Source: Discostella pseudostelligera (lineage: Eukaryota > Bacillariophyta > Thalassiosirophyceae > Thalassiosirales > Thalassiosiraceae). Taken from it: DNA of 10,842 bases. Below are positions 8,101-10,842 of the stretch, one piece after another. A program made the position numbers and the translations under genes. Positions within the stretch are counted from its first letter, which is position 1. Each line of letters starts with the position of its first letter. Under the pieces are notes generated by a model. That model did not search any database and was not told the origin of the DNA. It saw nothing but the letters and a program-made list of their open reading frames with translations. The stretch covers positions 1 to 10,842 of the forward strand of contig JALLBK010000555.1 in assembly GCA_036940085.1 (NCBI GenBank), read 5' to 3'.

Positions 8101-10750
8101 GGTAAGTCGGTGAATGAAGTATGCGATGCGATATTTGATGGTTCCACACTAACTGTTTAATTTCAGGTCTCCTATTCAAAACAATCTCTATGAATATTAT
8201 CGGATGGCGAGTTGGGTAAGAGTGTTCTGGAGTCAAGAATGTTATTCATCATGGCTATCGGTATGATAACTCATATCCCTTCGTGCACAGGTGAGGCCTG
8301 ACTGTCTTGGCACAGAAGCCAACTTCACAAGGACGTTTCATGATCCGATAATGGATGGCATGGCAGCAGACTGCACTCCTCTCGAAGCAAAGACGCAGGA
8401 GGAAGTCTCAAGCGAACTGCATCGCATTCTTTCACAATTCGTCCACCGTCGTGATGCAGATGTGCTGAGTAAGGAGCTTCCATTTTTGCAAGAGGCCATC
8501 ATTCATGTGCGCCAATCGAAGGCACAAGTAAAACTCTTTAGAGAATTTCGCAAGTACCAACATGAAATGGATAGCAAGAATTTTTTCAAGCAATATCATG
8601 CTCTCCGTCCCGTGACGAATCATCCTGCATGCTTGATCACACCCGATAAATCCCGACCAAATTCCCCACAATTTGACGAATCTACACGCGTGGCTCCTGA
8701 GAAATACGGTACGACCAAAGAATTTTATTGTTTCATTTGATTCAGCTTTGACTCATTTGCATGATGATTTCCTCGTCTTAGCCTGGATCTGTGATAAATG
8801 CCAAATTGCAAGGTTTCGCACCTTCGACGAGGCCAACGCGCACGAGGAGACTTGCGACGGTACTTTCGATGTCGAACAAACATTCGTTACAGGGAATCGT
8901 GCAAGGGACAACGATGATTGGTGGATTTCGTTTGCTGAGCGTGCAGCAAAGAGTGACCTCGATATCAGGTCTATTGAGCATGGAGGCAAAATCGTGCTAC
9001 TTCTTCAGATAATTGCTCATTGCGATGCAATCGGAGACAAGGTTGTCGTGTTTTCTCAGAGTCTACCTACTCTCTCATACATTGAGGAGATTCTGAACTC
9101 GCCTGACTGGGGTGGGTTTACCTTTTACTCAACGAACCCCGTTCGGAAACAAAGAATCGGTGGATGGAGGAGAAATCAGGATTACCTGCGCATTGACGGA
9201 GTGAGTACTGTGTTCGATCCAGCTGGTATGGATGCATTGATACTTCAGCTAATCCTTTGCTGATTTCCCTCTTTAGTCTGTCGATGCGAAGGAGCGTGGT
9301 GACCTTATCGATACATTTCACGACACAGCCGCTGGGAATCAATCGAGATTATTTCTGATTTCGACCAATGCCGGTGGACTTGGCATCAACCTTGTTGCTG
9401 CGAACCGTGTAGTGCTGTTCGACAGTCATTGGAATCCTGCAGTTGACCTTCAGGCAGTTTATCGCTGTTATCGGTACGAAGAATGCTGTAATGCGTCGTA
9501 GTTGTTCATGTCTTCTTTCCTCACATTTCATTCAATTGCAATCGTAGGTACGGCCAAACGAAACCTACTTACTGCTATCGTTTGCTTACTGAGGGCAGCA
9601 TGGAGCAAAAAATTTACTCTCGTGCGGCTGCAAAGTCGTCTCTGTCTGATTTGGTGATTGATCAAGCGAACCCCGAGAGATGTTTCACTAAGCAAGAAAT
9701 GGATCTGCTCCGAAAAGAAGATACATGGGTGTCCTGTGAGTACCTCGTCTGTGCACATGCGAGACAAATCTATGACTTGAACATATCCTCATGCACTTGA
9801 ACATTATTTCAGGCGATGCGTGCAACAAGTGGAGAATGCTACCTCCTGATTTATCAGCGGAAGAGATTCAAAATCTTCCTGATGTCTGGTATTGCAAGGA
9901 CAAGTAAGTCGATTTGGGTGTCAAAACTCTTTCCTCGACTTTGCTCACAGATCTCATATCAAATCTCACACTGCCACTCCTTGACTAAAGCATCTACGAC
10001 CCGGACCGATCAAGTTGTGCTGCCCAAGAGCGTACCCTTGAATGGATGCTGACATATTTTGAGCGTCGTGCAAGAGAAATAGATGATGCTAACGCTCAAT
10101 CACAGGACTCTCTGAGCTCTCATAGCGCCAAACCGATAACTGAGGTTCGCACATCATTCGACAAGATTCACCTAAAGTACACCGAGAGAGATGAAGTATT
10201 GCAAACACTACTTACAAGGTCTGAAGAGAATAAGTCAGCCACTGCGTCGTCCGGTAAGAAGACATGGGTGAGCAAGTGGGATTTCAACTTTGATAAGAAT
10301 GATAAATTGGAATCTACATCGCCAGTGGAGGATGAGACTCCTATAATTTCACCACGGAAGTCTCGGAGATCTCCATCCAAAACACGTATGGCGTCTCCGG
10401 CCAAAAGGTTGTCGACATTGCCAACGAAGAAAAACCCTCTCGACTCGATCAAGGAAAAGTTGGACGATTCTTCCGCGGCAATGGAGGACGACACCGCGGC
10501 ATCATCTTCATCTCCATCTGACACGCCACCAAGGAAAAAGACCCCCCTCAAAACGAACAACAAGAATATCGACGCTCGCGTCCCGGGCAGCCCCTACGAC
10601 CAGATATGCAAGTCATCCACTGGTTCGACGGGCAAGAAAAGAAAAGATGACCCAGCTGATCGGTCAAACTCTGGTAGTGGTAAAAAGCAAAAGCCACACG
10701 AAGCAGAGACATCAGTTGTGGACTTGACATTTGATAGTGACAGTGACTAA
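5173..10750 (+). CDS. ATRX: ATRX-like SNF2 chromatin remodeller with ADD, C2HC and CW zinc fingers (10 exons)
   Basis: Proposed exons: 5173-6520, 6617-6860, 6956-8101, 8167-8215, 8291-8708, 8782-9200, 9277-9473, 9548-9735, 9813-9903 and 9991-10750; 4860 nt, 1619 residues. All introns have GT..AG ends and preserve the frame. The ATG at 5173 follows an in-frame TAA (5143-5145). ATRX remodels heterochromatin and supports H3.3 deposition. Order: acidic N-terminus; ADD domain (C76-C265); coiled coil (~325-410); SNF2 lobe 1 with HNMGLGKS (735-742), DEVH (883-886) and LTGSPIQNN (911-919); C2HC finger (1072-1093); lobe 2 with DKVVVFSQS (1154-1162), [11 protein letters not shown] (1237-1247) and the RxxRYGQTKP motif; CW finger (1334-1376); disordered tail with S/T-P-x-K/R sites, a bipartite basic signal and terminal VVDLT plus acid. 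NPGPD before [12 protein letters not shown] and GQTKP point to ATRX rather than other SNF2 families. It diverges from the multi-Tudor gene. Least certain is the intron 5 acceptor, where 8745 is an in-frame alternative that would leave a 37-base intron. Confidence 0.9.
5305..5328 (+). repeat. (AGC)4(GAC)4 triplet run encoding Ser4-Asp4
   Basis: Four AGC codons are followed directly by four GAC codons, at the start of an acidic stretch before the ADD domain. It is a short coding microsatellite and may vary in length between strains. Confidence 0.7.
5398..5967 (+). other. ADD-domain coding segment
   Basis: The GATA-like part has C76-x2-C79 and C135-x2-C138, with HPLLNIAVC matching the position of HPSLQVLIC in animal ATRX. 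The PHD part has C191-x2-C194, C218-x2-C221, C226-x2-C229 and C262-x2-C265, with [15 protein letters not shown] and WMCCHCQP. Animal ATRX ADD domains bind the H3 tail with K4 unmethylated and K9 trimethylated. This copy is longer (about 190 residues against roughly 120) because of a Thr-rich insert in the first finger, an acidic/poly-Ala stretch between fingers and an acidic loop after C194. Confidence 0.85.
5683..5700 (+). repeat. (GCA)6 run encoding poly-Ala
   Basis: Six perfect GCA codons give Ala-6 in the linker between the two halves of the ADD domain, next to an acidic run. It is a coding microsatellite and potentially polymorphic. Confidence 0.75.
8790..8855 (+). other. C2HC zinc finger inserted between the two helicase lobes
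   Basis: In exon 6 the protein reads C1072-x2-C1075-x13-H1089-x3-C1093, preceded by Trp-Ile and with aromatic residues in the loop. The spacing fits a classical-type zinc finger with Cys as the last ligand. It falls just after the end of lobe 1 and before [10 protein letters not shown] of lobe 2, where SNF2 proteins tolerate inserts. The segment follows intron 5. The ligand pattern is read directly; a role in DNA, RNA or protein contact is inferred. Confidence 0.7.
9726..10018 (+). other. CW-type zinc finger coding segment (exons 8-10)
   Basis: After splicing, the protein reads [17 protein letters not shown], then [10 protein letters not shown], then SSC. The ligands are C1337, C1340, C1364 and C1376, and W1334 and W1343 occupy the positions that in known CW domains form the aromatic cage for methylated H3K4. 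The domain is split by introns 9736-9812 and 9904-9990; only this splicing gives the complete pattern, which confirms those two introns. It sits directly after lobe 2 of the ATPase. Confidence 0.88.
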
Positions 10751-10842
10751 TTATTGTTATTCATACTCTTTGGCGGAGGTGCATTATGCACTATCCCTCT
10801 CCAAGATTATTTTCCGTTTTGTTTTGTCATACTACTCACCAT
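10751..10842 (+). other. 3' flank of the ATRX-like gene
   Basis: Immediately after the TAA come T-rich sequence, TTTGGCGG (10769-10776, an E2F-like match with a looser last base) and the palindrome GTGCATTATGCAC (10779-10791). No gene is seen before the window ends. The flank may hold the polyadenylation region and possibly the start of the next gene's promoter. Confidence 0.4.

Noticed and set aside
8709..8745. Alternative acceptor for intron 5 at 8745
   Set aside because: It keeps frame and would add 12 residues, but leaves a 37-base intron, much shorter than all the others (65 to 96 bases). The acceptor at 8781 is preferred.
10807..10842. Possible minus-strand start codon at the window edge (CAT at 10840-10842)
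   Set aside because: The frame reads only 11 codons before a TAA, with no sign of a gene.
1..10842. CRISPR arrays, tRNA or rRNA genes, prokaryotic operons, transposase genes
   Set aside because: None is visible; the introns and gene content are eukaryotic, and the repeats found are intragenic or short inverted repeats.

Overview
The window is nuclear DNA of a unicellular eukaryote, most likely a diatom or another stramenopile. The evidence is many short GT-AG introns (65 to 96 bases), densely packed protein genes, a eukaryote-only gene set (AP-2 alpha-adaptin, an ATRX-type chromatin remodeller), and long low-complexity Ser/Lys/Asp/Thr stretches. The assignment to diatoms is an impression and was not tested by a search.

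Layout. (1) Bases 2-700, + strand: the 3' end of an AP-2 alpha-adaptin gene covering the C-terminal ear; the rest lies upstream of the window. (2) Bases 701-962: a convergent intergenic stretch with a nested inverted repeat. (3) Bases 963-4541, - strand: a four-exon gene for a 1102-residue protein with an N-terminal Tudor/chromo-barrel-like domain, two nearly identical Tudor-like modules produced by an intragenic tandem duplication, long charged linkers, and a C-terminal winged-helix segment resembling the C-terminus of MCM3. (4) Bases 4542-5172: a 631-base head-to-head promoter with two perfect matches to the E2F/DP consensus and a cluster of palindromes. (5) Bases 5173-10750, + strand: a ten-exon gene for a 1619-residue ATRX-like protein. 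(6) Bases 10751-10842: 3' flank.

The ATRX-like protein is the most informative gene. Its order is ADD zinc-finger domain, coiled coil, SNF2 ATPase lobe 1, a C2HC zinc finger between the lobes, ATPase lobe 2, a CW-type zinc finger, then a disordered tail with CDK-type sites, a nuclear localisation signal and a terminal SUMO-interacting motif. The ADD and CW families both read the histone H3 tail, the first preferring unmethylated K4 with K9me3 and the second methylated K4. I know of no animal or plant ATRX that carries a CW domain.

Inference: the divergent pair may be a co-expressed S-phase chromatin module. A remodeller and a multi-Tudor protein with an MCM-type winged helix share a promoter with E2F-like sites. 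All exon boundaries were placed by eye from splice signals, reading-frame continuity and family conservation; none is backed by transcript data.
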